Origin: Paramacrobiotus metropolitanus
Lineage: Eukaryota > Tardigrada > Eutardigrada > Parachela > Macrobiotidae
Assembly (NCBI RefSeq): GCF_019649055.1
Contig: NW_026570299.1
Location: 558,001 to 622,000 of the forward strand
Direction of reading: 5' to 3'
Length of the DNA stretch: 64,000 nucleotides
Of this stretch, positions 40,098 through 49,311 are shown in pieces. Position numbers and translations under genes: made by a program. The first letter of the stretch is position 1. Each line of letters starts with the position of its first letter. The notes beneath the pieces are model-generated. The model had not been told where the DNA came from. It searched no databases and saw only the letters and a list, made by a program, of their open reading frames with translations.

Positions 40098-42743
40098 TTA
40101 ATGAAGTGAACCTTTAGTTATCCGATCTTTGCGTCCTTTAGTTATCCGATCAAGAAGTTCTTTATCGGCCGCATCTTCCACTTCGCCTTGCTGGGTCAGT
40201 AATTCCGTAGGAGTTATTCTCTTTTTCTTCTGTTTGACTTTTCGCTCGTCAATTGCTTTCGCTATATCCCGGCCCAACTGTTCAGCTTTTGATTTGACCG
40301 CTTCTATCTCCTCTTTTCTCTTTCTTATGAGGTCGTTTTCATTGCCGGTAGCAGTGCGTGGTTCGAAAAATTTCGGGTCGCGCTCTGATATCTCGGCGAC
40401 TGTCTGCCGTTTCGAAAGGTCATCGACGTCTCCGGTAGCAGTGCGTGGTTCGAAAAAAGGATCTTGGTTCGATTCAAGTTCTTTTTGCGAAGCGCGTTCG
40501 GCTACTTCATCTTCAGTTCCTGGTGACCTTTCTGCCAAATTTCCGGCTTCTGTATTCAATTTTATTGTGACTGCTGTTTCGAAATCCTTATCCTCTTTCC
40601 TTTTTCTTCCTCTTTTCTTTGTTGGTTTATCTTCGCTTTCACTCTTGTTCATCCGAGCTTCATCCGTTTCGGGTAGCGAAGGTGGTTCGAAAAGAGTCTC
40701 TTTTTGGGGCTTAAGCTCTGCGTCTTCATCTGGCAGTGGCGGGTGCCATAACTTCAAGCGATCGATCGAGACCACCTTCAAGTCCGCTTCTTTCTTTGGG
40801 TTCTGCTCAATGACCTCAGCTTCGTTTGTTCGCGGGAAACTCAGAATCTTCCACACTTTATCGTATTTCGACTTAAAGTCGGACTGGTTTTCTTTCTTCC
40901 CTTGTTTCGTGTCCTTTGGTAGTCGTATCAGTACCAGGTCGCCCACTTTGAAGTTCGGCTCCGATTTCTTCTTGTTGTAAATTTCCGCATTCTTCTCGTA
41001 AGCATCTTTGATGTTGCATTTTGCCACTTCTTCTGCAAAAGTCAAGTTCCTTTTCATGGTTTCCACCCATTCATCTGGGGTCCCATAATCGTCTGGGATA
41101 TTCGTTTTTGTGACCACGTCCTCCGGCATTGTCATTTCTCTGCCGTGCAGCATATAATATGCTGAATATCCGGTCGTGGCGTGTACAACTCTGTTCATCG
41201 CCGAAATGACATATGGGAGGTACTTATTAAACTTTCTTTCGTTCCCCGCTTTCAAGTATTGCGCCAAGCCGTCCGCAATCGTCTGCATCTGTCTTTCAAC
41301 TTGGCCTTGACCTTCTGGGTGATACGCCGTTCCAAATGTGTGTTTGATCTTAAACACATTGGTGACCTTTGTCAAAACTTCGGCCGTAAAATGCCGTCCA
41401 CGATCCGTGTGCAGGATGTGCGGCGCTCCATGTACCAATATCACATGTTTGACGAACACTTTGGCAAATTCTTTGGCTGTAGCCGTCTTCATTGGTACGG
41501 CAATCACGTATTTCGTCAACTGATCGATGAACACCGCTATGTACTTATATCCACGTTTCTTCGTCGGTAGCAATGGTCCTTTCAAGTCCGCATAGACCCG
41601 GAAGAACGGATGTCCGACCTTTATCTCTTGCAATTTCCCGGGTGGGCATTTCCTCGGTGTCTTACGAAATTGACATCCTTGACAGGCAGTTATGTAATTC
41701 TTCACGTCTGTACTCATCCGATCCCAATAATATCGGAGTCGGATTGCTGTCAATGTCTTTTCGAATCCCAAGTGTCCTGCCGCTTTCTCATCGTGTAATG
41801 CGTGGATTATCGCTCTTCGCATTGACAACGGTACCACATATGACCTTTCAAGTCTCCCATTTTTATCTTTTACTCGGTACAGTATACCGTTCCATAACTG
41901 GTAATGCACTTCAAATTTCGACCTTGTTTCAGCATCTGGCAGATGTTCCAATTCATCTATTATCATTGCCAGGTGGGGATCTTTCAACTGTTTATTGCGC
42001 AACTGCAAGTTCGAGTCGTCTTCCTGTTCCTCATCACCTTGCAGGTTGACGATGCGGACTGTCGCTGTGCTAAGTTCGTTCCAGTCTTTGATAACCTTAC
42101 AGCGTGGTAATGGCTTATATCTCTTTTTCATCTGTTTCGGGAATCGCAACAACTTTATCGGACACTCATTCAACGCCTGTGCCACTTTGTCTGTTTCCCA
42201 AAGGTCATCACGAGTTTCTACCGTTTCGTCAAGTCCGGTGACCTTTCCACTATGAGCTTCAGTATCCGCTGCAAGTCCGGTGACCTTTAAGTCACTAACG
42301 GTAGGCAACCAACTTTTAACTCGGTTCACTTTTGCTTCCGTTTCAGCCGACTCTTTCGCCGTAGCTGAGGTGACCTTTAGACGTTTCTCCCTCTGTTCCA
42401 CCATCTGCAGGAACAACTGTCCAATTTCGATTGCTGGTTCTTTCGTGTCGAACTCTTTCTTATAATCTTCAAAGTTCGGTATCTCGTCGAATTCTTCTTC
42501 CTGACACGTCGGGCCTTCAATTGGTGCTCTTGATAACGCGTCCGCATTGTCGCAATATTTCCCCGGTTTATATTCAATTTTGAACTGATGACCTTGTAAT
42601 GCCATCGCCCATCTCGTCAAACGCGGGTTCATTCCAACTTTATTCGTTTCCGACCTCAATAGGTTGGTCAGCGCCTGATGGTCCGTCCTTACAGTAAATT
42701 CCGCATAATCAATAAACGGCTTGAATTTTCTGACAGCAAACAC
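40098..42743 (-). CDS. pol: Pol, C-terminal part: RNase H end and integrase
   Basis: 881 codons with no ATG at the start; it continues RNase H from the previous frame (FAVRKFKPF, then TDHQALTNLL). The integrase follows: zinc module with H..H and CQGC near residue 353; catalytic core with Asp near 381 (VYADLKGP), Asp near 447 (HTDRGRHF) and Glu near 480 (GQVERQ). All DDE residues are present. A Lys/Glu-rich tail contains two FFEPRTATG repeats also seen in the Pol N-terminal half. Integrase inserts the cDNA into host DNA. Intact apart from the frame change at its start. Confidence 0.9.
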   Translation of the reverse strand: MFAVRKFKPFIDYAEFTVRTDHQALTNLLRSETNKVGMNPRLTRWAMALQGHQFKIEYKPGKYCDNADALSRAPIEGPTCQEEEFDEIPNFEDYKKEFDTKEPAIEIGQLFLQMVEQREKRLKVTSATAKESAETEAKVNRVKSWLPTVSDLKVTGLAADTEAHSGKVTGLDETVETRDDLWETDKVAQALNECPIKLLRFPKQMKKRYKPLPRCKVIKDWNELSTATVRIVNLQGDEEQEDDSNLQLRNKQLKDPHLAMIIDELEHLPDAETRSKFEVHYQLWNGILYRVKDKNGRLERSYVVPLSMRRAIIHALHDEKAAGHLGFEKTLTAIRLRYYWDRMSTDVKNYITACQGCQFRKTPRKCPPGKLQEIKVGHPFFRVYADLKGPLLPTKKRGYKYIAVFIDQLTKYVIAVPMKTATAKEFAKVFVKHVILVHGAPHILHTDRGRHFTAEVLTKVTNVFKIKHTFGTAYHPEGQGQVERQMQTIADGLAQYLKAGNERKFNKYLPYVISAMNRVVHATTGYSAYYMLHGREMTMPEDVVTKTNIPDDYGTPDEWVETMKRNLTFAEEVAKCNIKDAYEKNAEIYNKKKSEPNFKVGDLVLIRLPKDTKQGKKENQSDFKSKYDKVWKILSFPRTNEAEVIEQNPKKEADLKVVSIDRLKLWHPPLPDEDAELKPQKETLFEPPSLPETDEARMNKSESEDKPTKKRGRKRKEDKDFETAVTIKLNTEAGNLAERSPGTEDEVAERASQKELESNQDPFFEPRTATGDVDDLSKRQTVAEISERDPKFFEPRTATGNENDLIRKRKEEIEAVKSKAEQLGRDIAKAIDERKVKQKKKRITPTELLTQQGEVEDAADKELLDRITKGRKDRITKGSLH

Positions 42744-42766
42744 TACTGCCAGACATTCCCATTCCG

Positions 42767-45700
42767 TTACGCCGTAATTTCTCTCGGCTCCGTGTAAACG
42801 CGACTCGCGTATGCGATCGGGTGTCCATCTTGGGACAGTACCGCTCCAATTCCTTCTTTACTCGCGTCACATTCAATAACGGTTGGTTTCGCCGGGTCGA
42901 ATTTTGCCAATACCGGACCTTCACATAACAGTTGTTTCAGGCTGTTGAATTCCCCTTCATGCACCTTTGTCCAGTCCTTCTTCACTTGTTTATCTTGTCT
43001 CAGCAATTCGTACAAGTGGCAAGTCTTTTGTGCGTATCCCATTATGAACTTGCGGTAATAGTTCGCCAGTCCCAGGAATGACCTTAATTGTCTTTCAGTT
43101 TGAGGTCGTTTGAATTCGGATACTGCGGTGACCTTTTCCGGATCCATTCTGATTCCGTCTTCGCTGAGTATATGACCCAGGAATCCCATTTGTCTCATTC
43201 CAAATTCGCACTTGGTTGGCTTAATCGTGAATCCCGCTTCGACCAAGCTCATCAATACATTTCTTAAATTCTGCATGAAGATTGCCCAAGTTTTTCCGGC
43301 GAAAATCACGTCATCAATGTACCCGAAAACGCAGCCTTTTCTTTTCGCTTTCGAAAGTACTTTATCCATGCACAACTGGAATGTCGCTGGCCCGTTGCAA
43401 ACTCCAAATGGCATCCTTTTAAATCGATACATTCCATCTTGCGTTACAAAGGTCGTCTTGTTGATTGACGCTGGATCCATTGGGATCTGCCAGAATCCAC
43501 TTTGCAAGTCCATTTTTCCGTAATATTTATTGCCTGCACACGCGTCAAGCAACTCATCCGGGTTCGGTAACGGGTAATTGTTCTTTCTCGTTAACTTATT
43601 CAACATGATGTAATTGACACAAAATCTTGTTCCCATTGTTCCGTCGCCGTTTTTCTTTACTGCCAGCACGACTGGAAAACTCCACTCGGCATCCGACGGT
43701 TCAATCACATCTTGTGCCAACATCTCTTCTATATGCTTTGTTATAAACTCACGGCCTGTCCAACTCGTTCTGGCCGGATTACATTTAATCGGTTTCGCAT
43801 CTCCCGTATCAATCACGTGAGTGACCCCTTTCACATCTCCATACGGTTTCTTTGATGTCGGTAGGACTTTCCAAAATTCCCAGAAGGCGTCGTACACGTC
43901 ATTCTTCTGTTCCTCAGTTAGATCAGGTCCTAGCTTCAAATTCCCAATTATTTTTGTCAATTCAGCTTTGGTTGTATCATCCACTTCTGGGTCTTCGAGT
44001 ACGTTCTTTACTGTCCCAGCGTTGACCTTTACATTTTCCATATGTTCATACGGTTCAACGTATCCAAGCAGTTGATTTTTCTTCACAATCTGGTATTTGC
44101 TACTGTGATTCGCGATGACGATTGCAAAGTATTTTCCCCTGTGATCCGTCACTCCTGCCAACGGTTGCACTTCAGTTTCCACTTGTGGGACCGGTGTAAA
44201 CATCAACTTATTCTGAGCCGGTGCATATTTTCCCATCTTGACCTTTACCCGTGTGCAGTTTGACGGTTTCAGTTTAATTCTTTGGTCGCTGTAGACTTTA
44301 ATCACATCTTTCGACATTCTAGCCTTTTCTACTTTTAATCTTCTGACTTTAATTTCTTTTTCTTTTTCTTCGTCCACTTCGTCATCTTCGTCCAGATCCA
44401 TTAAGTCCTCTTGTTCTGAGAGGTCACTTACACCTGAATCTTCCGAAGTCGTTGAGTTATCACTTGAGCTCGTCCATTCCGAGTCCGAATCGCTGCTCTC
44501 GTATTCTTGTGCAGCGGCTTGACCTTTGTCAGCCTTTTCAAATGGACGCTCATCAACTCCTTCGTCTTCTGATGAAAGGTCACTTTCGTTTCCTCGCGAA
44601 TCGTTAAGTTTTTTCGCTTTCGAATTTTTGAGCAGAGGTTTGTCCGTTTCCTTTGCCTTTCGCCCATTTCGTGTAGCGACTCTCGGGTGACTCCTCACTA
44701 CCCGGATTCTCGTTGATGACCTTTCCGATTGATCGGAGTTTGACTTTTCTTCGTCCGATTTTGGCTTTTCTATTCCCTCGAGGTTCGTTAATGGCTTTTC
44801 GGTCAACTCGACCGGCGGACCTTCCTCACCGTTATCGAGTGACCTTTCCCCGTTTTTTGCCTCAGTTACTGGGTTTTGTTGTTCATTCGATATCCTTTCG
44901 ACCTCCTCTTTAAACTTCTTCCACATTTCTCCTCTGTCCGTTAACATGTGTGCAATGTCGAAGGCCGATTTTGAACTTCCTTCTGTTTCATTCGATCCTC
45001 CTTCAGCTGTCTCTTTAGCTGTTTCTTCCTTCTCCGCTTCTTTCATAGTCTCTTTATCCCCTTCATCCTGTTGGACCGTTTCATATCCTTTAGGTCGTTT
45101 AGGACCAACAAAAACGCAATTTGCCATCAGCTCTTCAGTGACCCAGTCGTCACTTGGAATCGTTTCATACATGCACCATGTATCCCCGCCTCGTTCTGGG
45201 TATTCCACTCCATCTGGATCTGGTGCAAAGGTCACCTTTTTCTTTTCCATTAACCCCGGTAACCTTCTTTTCCGGGTTATTTGCAATTCTCGCATTTCCT
45301 TTGTATCGAATATAGGAATCTCCGCTTCGAATTTCCTCCAGTATTTGTCGAATAACTCCCAGTTATCGTCTTTGAGTGCTTTACAGAATACCACCACCGA
45401 TTCGTACACCGGTGTACCAAGTCCCGTTGGAAATATAATTGTTCTCCCTTGACCTTTATACATATGGTTTATGCGGAAGTCCCAGAACAATTCTATTCTC
45501 GCTTCTTCCCATAGCTGTACTTCCTCGTTCATTGAGTCGATCTCCCTTTCAAGTTTCCGCTCAGTTGATACCGGGTCAAGAGGATCTTGGATTCCGTTAT
45601 CCACTCGTTGCTGCCAATGGTTCAGCCATTTTCCTCTCCCCGTAATGAAGTTTTTCACACATGACAGCCAAGTCCGATATCTGTTCCAGTGATACCGCTC

Positions 45701-48700
45701 AATGTGTGGCTTCCACATTTCGTTTGTCCGCATGATACTTTTCACTTCTTTTTGGACGTGACCTTTAAGATCTGCTAATGCAGCGTTACATCTCGGCCAT
45801 TCTGAAAGGTCATCTTGGGAGGCGTCTTGGCAGCATTCAGTGCATTCCCATTGTGGTTGCACTCTACACGGATCCTCGTAGTAACCGTGTCCGCAGCTCC
45901 CCATTCGTTCTTCTGGAGTTAATATCCTCCGATTCGTTTGCGGTTTGGTGATCTCCTTCTCCTGTGTTGTAGCTTTCTGCTCACATTCGATTTCTGTGCT
46001 ACTCGCTTCGTCGGAGGATATTTCAATAATCTCTGTTTCATTGTTCAGTTGGTGACCTTTCAACTGTTCAAGCGCTTTGTTGCGGATTTCGCTCGCGAAC
46101 ATCTGTTCTTCTTCGGCTATTCGTTTCAATATCCGCAATCTTTCACTCTTTTTATCCTTCCCGACTTTGGCCGTCTTTATTCCCAGTGCCTCTGGTACTG
46201 GGATAGGCTTTGCCCACTCCATGCCAGGCACAAGCGATTGTTTCGCTGCAGCTGTCGCCTCTTTCTGTGTGGCAGCTATCTCTTCAAGTGTTGGTGACCT
46301 TTCGTCATTTCCGGTAGTAGATCGAGGTTCGAAAGATTTCGGGGTACGCTCTGGTACTTTCTGCAAATCTTTTTCCTCCTTCTCATTTCCGGTAGCAGGT
46401 CGTGGTTCGAAAAAGGTCTTGCTGACGTTTTTCGGATCCGACTCTGATGCCAAATTCTCAACCGGTGACCTTTCATCTTTCGTTCCCAGTGCCTCTGGTA
46501 CTGGGATAACTTTTTCAACACATTCTCTTGCTGTGGCTCCTTGCTCACGGTTATCTGCGATCATACTTCTCCCGTCCGGGAGAAATATGATCGCCTCATC
46601 CATGTCTGGCGCGAGCGGTTCCTTTCTCCTTTCGTTGGCTTTTTTGACATTTCCACTTTCACTTTTCTTCTCCGGTGCCTCTGGTACCGGGATTATCCGT
46701 TGGTTGGTCTCGTTCTGCTGCACTCTCGTCATTCCCGGTGCCTCTGGTACTGGGATGACCTTTTCTCTTCCCTTTTGTGTCAGCATTGTCCGGTTTAGTG
46801 TGTTTTCAATCTCCTGTTGAATCATTTGCGGCTGCTCAAATGGTGACAATTCTTTTTTCGCCCTCATTTCCTTTGCCTTTCCCGGTGCCTCTGGTACTGG
46901 GATTAGCGTTTTATTAACCGCTTGAGCGTTTCCCGTCTGTTTTACAAGTTCGGTGACCTTTCCGACTTGAACTCTGGCGATCGGTTTCGGATCATCTTCT
47001 TTCTCTTCTTCGCCTTCGTTATCCATTAATACGAACTTCTTCTCTAAGAAGTCGAATCCCAGTAGCACCTGGACGTCATCACATTTCGGTCGGACGTAGA
47101 ATGAATGTTCGCTAGTCTTTTTCCTTAAGGTCACTGGTGCTACGCAATAATGCGTCACCATGAATCCTGATGTTCCGCTAATTCCATTTATCTTCACCAG
47201 TCTGTCTGGTGGCAATGGGAGCATATGAAGTCCATTCTTCTCGCAAAACGGTTTGCTGATCAGCGACGTCTCAGCGCCGGTGTCCAACATTGCGTTGACC
47301 TTTATGTCTCCCACTTTCACTTCATGAGTGTACGCTTCAATTCTTTTAGGCAATTTTCCGTTTTGAATCTTCAATGTGTGGATCTTACATTTCACAGGGA
47401 TTAACGATACTGGTCCCGGATCCATATCGGGAGGCACTTGTCCTTTCGCCGGAGTGCTATGACCTTTCAGTATCTCCCTCAAATTGTCGATCCTGTGTGG
47501 CACGTCAGTTCGGACATCATAGAATTTCTGTGGCTTTTTCTTGTCTGCTTGTTTCTCTGCGGTAATTTTACCACTGGTGACCTTTTCAACGTTCTGCACT
47601 TGCGGATTTGCTTTTGTGCTATCCACGTGACCTTTAGTCAATTCGTTTATCGTCTCATGGATCAGTTCCTCTTTGCATTTTTCGTTTCGTTTATCTCGCA
47701 ACTTCTCAATGACTCCACTTGTTATTTGGTCAGCTCGCTTCAATTCATCTGTTTCGCTATCTTTCATCTCGTTTGGTGACCTTTCATATGTAACCATATC
47801 ATATCCCTTTTCGGTCATCCATTCAATCACCTTTGCAGACACTTCATTGTTCGTTTTGGTCGGGTCGATTTGTGAAGACATTCCATCGGTTCGAGCTGGT
47901 GACTTGTCATTGGCATCCTTCTGCAGTGCCTGTGACAAGTCCCGTGACCTTTCGGCTGCGCTACTCTGTTGCATTTGCGCATTCTCATTTGACCCTCCTT
48001 TCTGTTCATTTTGCGCTAAGTCCTGTGACCTTTCATTGCGCTTTATAACAAATCCGCCGTTTGACATCTTTTGTATGGGAACTTTTTCTCCATAATTCGA
48101 CGGTTTGTCTTTCGGTGGTGCATTTCGCGAGTTATTCAGGTCAGCTTGTGCATTCTTGTATTCAGTTGCGTTAAATACTGGAGCAAGGTTCGGTGACCTT
48201 TTAACTTCTTGCCCGGTAACTAATTCTTCCAGTCGTTTTCTCTCATGTCGCGTTCGCAATTCTCGCATGTCCCAGTAATCTTCTTGAGACATTCCCACTT
48301 TCTGTTTCGCTTTTGGCGTCACGGGTATCCATATCCCGTGATTCCCATTCGGTCTATAGGCTACTTTTTGCCATATTTCCTTCCGTTGCAGCGTTACTGC
48401 ATCCACAAGTGAGTCATCGGAGTTCTGCTGTTCCGGTTCGCCATTCTTCTGCTGCGCTGTTCGCAGTGTCAAGTCTGTTTCTTGACCTTTTAACACGGTG
48501 CTTTCACCATGACCCTTAGCGTTCGCCCTCGCTCCTTGACCTTTCACTTGGACTTTTCCTACGGAAGGTGACCTTTCATCTTTTCTGTTAGTGATATTCT
48601 GCTCCATCCATTTTTGCCTTATCAACTTGTCCTCTGAACAATTCCAGAACTTTGGCTTCGGTTCTCCGTAACAATCGCAATTTGGCCCATTCACCTTATC

Positions 48701-49231
48701 GTTTTCTTCCAAGTATTTCCGGAATTTCGCATGTTGCTCATTTACCTCTTGCGCAGTATCGTTCTGCGGTTTCTTCTGGTTCAGCAGCGCCTGTTTAATC
48801 TTTGCGTTCCGTTGTGCGCGTCGTTGCGCTAACACTTCTTCGCTGCAGTACGGTGACCTTTCATTTTGCTGCGCTGTTCGCAGTGTCGCGCTACCGTCAC
48901 GACAATTTCCACTCGCAGTACCATTCTGCGGTGACCTTTGGTCCCGTTGCGCGTTTCCACTCGCAGTACCATTCTGCGGTGGCCTTTTATCCACTTGAAC
49001 ATTTCCACTCGTAGTGCCATTCTGCGGTGACCTTTGGTTCTGCTGCTGTGACGGCATTCTTATAGCCGTTTCGATTTCTTTTTGCAATGACGACATCCAT
49101 ATAGCCGTTTCTTGTTGATTATATGACGGCATCCATCTAGCCGTTTCCTGTGGTTGCGGCATCCATATAGCCGGTCCACTTTCGTTTTTCGCTGACGGCA
49201 TCCGTATAGCCGTTGCAGTGGTCACATTCAC
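42767..49231 (-). CDS. pol: Pol, N-terminal part: long repeat-rich region, protease, reverse transcriptase, RNase H start
   Basis: 2,154 codons. The open frame begins upstream and overlaps the end of gag in the -1 frame; the first codon here is GTG, so expression by -1 frameshifting from gag is likely. Residues 1-600 are a disordered, repeat-rich region unusual for Gypsy Pol (ETAIWMP units, RSPQNGTASGN units). The aspartic protease has LDTGAETS near residue 649. A second long linker carries PVPEAPG and FEPR repeats. RT has FCVNY near 1872 and GYIDDV near 1972; IDD replaces the common MDD or VDD. RNase H starts with ECDAS. The frame closes inside RNase H near 42790 and continues in another frame: one break in an otherwise intact enzyme. 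Confidence 0.9.
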   Translation of the reverse strand: MNVTTATAIRMPSAKNESGPAIWMPQPQETARWMPSYNQQETAIWMSSLQKEIETAIRMPSQQQNQRSPQNGTTSGNVQVDKRPPQNGTASGNAQRDQRSPQNGTASGNCRDGSATLRTAQQNERSPYCSEEVLAQRRAQRNAKIKQALLNQKKPQNDTAQEVNEQHAKFRKYLEENDKVNGPNCDCYGEPKPKFWNCSEDKLIRQKWMEQNITNRKDERSPSVGKVQVKGQGARANAKGHGESTVLKGQETDLTLRTAQQKNGEPEQQNSDDSLVDAVTLQRKEIWQKVAYRPNGNHGIWIPVTPKAKQKVGMSQEDYWDMRELRTRHERKRLEELVTGQEVKRSPNLAPVFNATEYKNAQADLNNSRNAPPKDKPSNYGEKVPIQKMSNGGFVIKRNERSQDLAQNEQKGGSNENAQMQQSSAAERSRDLSQALQKDANDKSPARTDGMSSQIDPTKTNNEVSAKVIEWMTEKGYDMVTYERSPNEMKDSETDELKRADQITSGVIEKLRDKRNEKCKEELIHETINELTKGHVDSTKANPQVQNVEKVTSGKITAEKQADKKKPQKFYDVRTDVPHRIDNLREILKGHSTPAKGQVPPDMDPGPVSLIPVKCKIHTLKIQNGKLPKRIEAYTHEVKVGDIKVNAMLDTGAETSLISKPFCEKNGLHMLPLPPDRLVKINGISGTSGFMVTHYCVAPVTLRKKTSEHSFYVRPKCDDVQVLLGFDFLEKKFVLMDNEGEEEKEDDPKPIARVQVGKVTELVKQTGNAQAVNKTLIPVPEAPGKAKEMRAKKELSPFEQPQMIQQEIENTLNRTMLTQKGREKVIPVPEAPGMTRVQQNETNQRIIPVPEAPEKKSESGNVKKANERRKEPLAPDMDEAIIFLPDGRSMIADNREQGATARECVEKVIPVPEALGTKDERSPVENLASESDPKNVSKTFFEPRPATGNEKEEKDLQKVPERTPKSFEPRSTTGNDERSPTLEEIAATQKEATAAAKQSLVPGMEWAKPIPVPEALGIKTAKVGKDKKSERLRILKRIAEEEQMFASEIRNKALEQLKGHQLNNETEIIEISSDEASSTEIECEQKATTQEKEITKPQTNRRILTPEERMGSCGHGYYEDPCRVQPQWECTECCQDASQDDLSEWPRCNAALADLKGHVQKEVKSIMRTNEMWKPHIERYHWNRYRTWLSCVKNFITGRGKWLNHWQQRVDNGIQDPLDPVSTERKLEREIDSMNEEVQLWEEARIELFWDFRINHMYKGQGRTIIFPTGLGTPVYESVVVFCKALKDDNWELFDKYWRKFEAEIPIFDTKEMRELQITRKRRLPGLMEKKKVTFAPDPDGVEYPERGGDTWCMYETIPSDDWVTEELMANCVFVGPKRPKGYETVQQDEGDKETMKEAEKEETAKETAEGGSNETEGSSKSAFDIAHMLTDRGEMWKKFKEEVERISNEQQNPVTEAKNGERSLDNGEEGPPVELTEKPLTNLEGIEKPKSDEEKSNSDQSERSSTRIRVVRSHPRVATRNGRKAKETDKPLLKNSKAKKLNDSRGNESDLSSEDEGVDERPFEKADKGQAAAQEYESSDSDSEWTSSSDNSTTSEDSGVSDLSEQEDLMDLDEDDEVDEEKEKEIKVRRLKVEKARMSKDVIKVYSDQRIKLKPSNCTRVKVKMGKYAPAQNKLMFTPVPQVETEVQPLAGVTDHRGKYFAIVIANHSSKYQIVKKNQLLGYVEPYEHMENVKVNAGTVKNVLEDPEVDDTTKAELTKIIGNLKLGPDLTEEQKNDVYDAFWEFWKVLPTSKKPYGDVKGVTHVIDTGDAKPIKCNPARTSWTGREFITKHIEEMLAQDVIEPSDAEWSFPVVLAVKKNGDGTMGTRFCVNYIMLNKLTRKNNYPLPNPDELLDACAGNKYYGKMDLQSGFWQIPMDPASINKTTFVTQDGMYRFKRMPFGVCNGPATFQLCMDKVLSKAKRKGCVFGYIDDVIFAGKTWAIFMQNLRNVLMSLVEAGFTIKPTKCEFGMRQMGFLGHILSEDGIRMDPEKVTAVSEFKRPQTERQLRSFLGLANYYRKFIMGYAQKTCHLYELLRQDKQVKKDWTKVHEGEFNSLKQLLCEGPVLAKFDPAKPTVIECDASKEGIGAVLSQDGHPIAYASRVYTEPREITA
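46180..46910 (-). repeat. Dispersed short repeats in the Pol linker
   Basis: Five copies of a block encoding IPVPEA(P/L)G (CCTCTGGTACTGGGAT on +) at about 46.19, 46.49, 46.68, 46.74 and 46.89 kb, and two encoding FEPR..TGN (GGTTCGAAA on +) at about 46.32 and 46.40 kb. Two more FEPR copies lie at 40.36 and 40.44 kb. They are similar at DNA level, so they arose by duplication. Confidence 0.75.
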
Positions 49232-49250
49232 TGCAGTACCATTCTGCAGT
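48880..49250 (-). repeat. Tandem repeats at the start of pol
   Basis: Two sets. At 48.89-49.04 kb three units join CACTCGCAGTACCATTCTGC-like sequence with the octamer. At 49.05-49.22 kb five units ACGGCATCC.TATAGCCGT occur, each with a 5-bp self-complementary end (ACGGC/GCCGT), so short hairpins can form in the RNA. Confidence 0.75.
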
Positions 49251-49311
49251 GGTGACCTTTCCCTTTTATCCGGTGGTTTAGGGTCGGGACGATCAGTAGG
49301 CTCACCGGTGC

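Noticed and set aside
40340-46410. tRNA genes at GGTTCGAAA sites
   Set aside because: No cloverleaf partner arms are present; these are coding repeats (FEPR).
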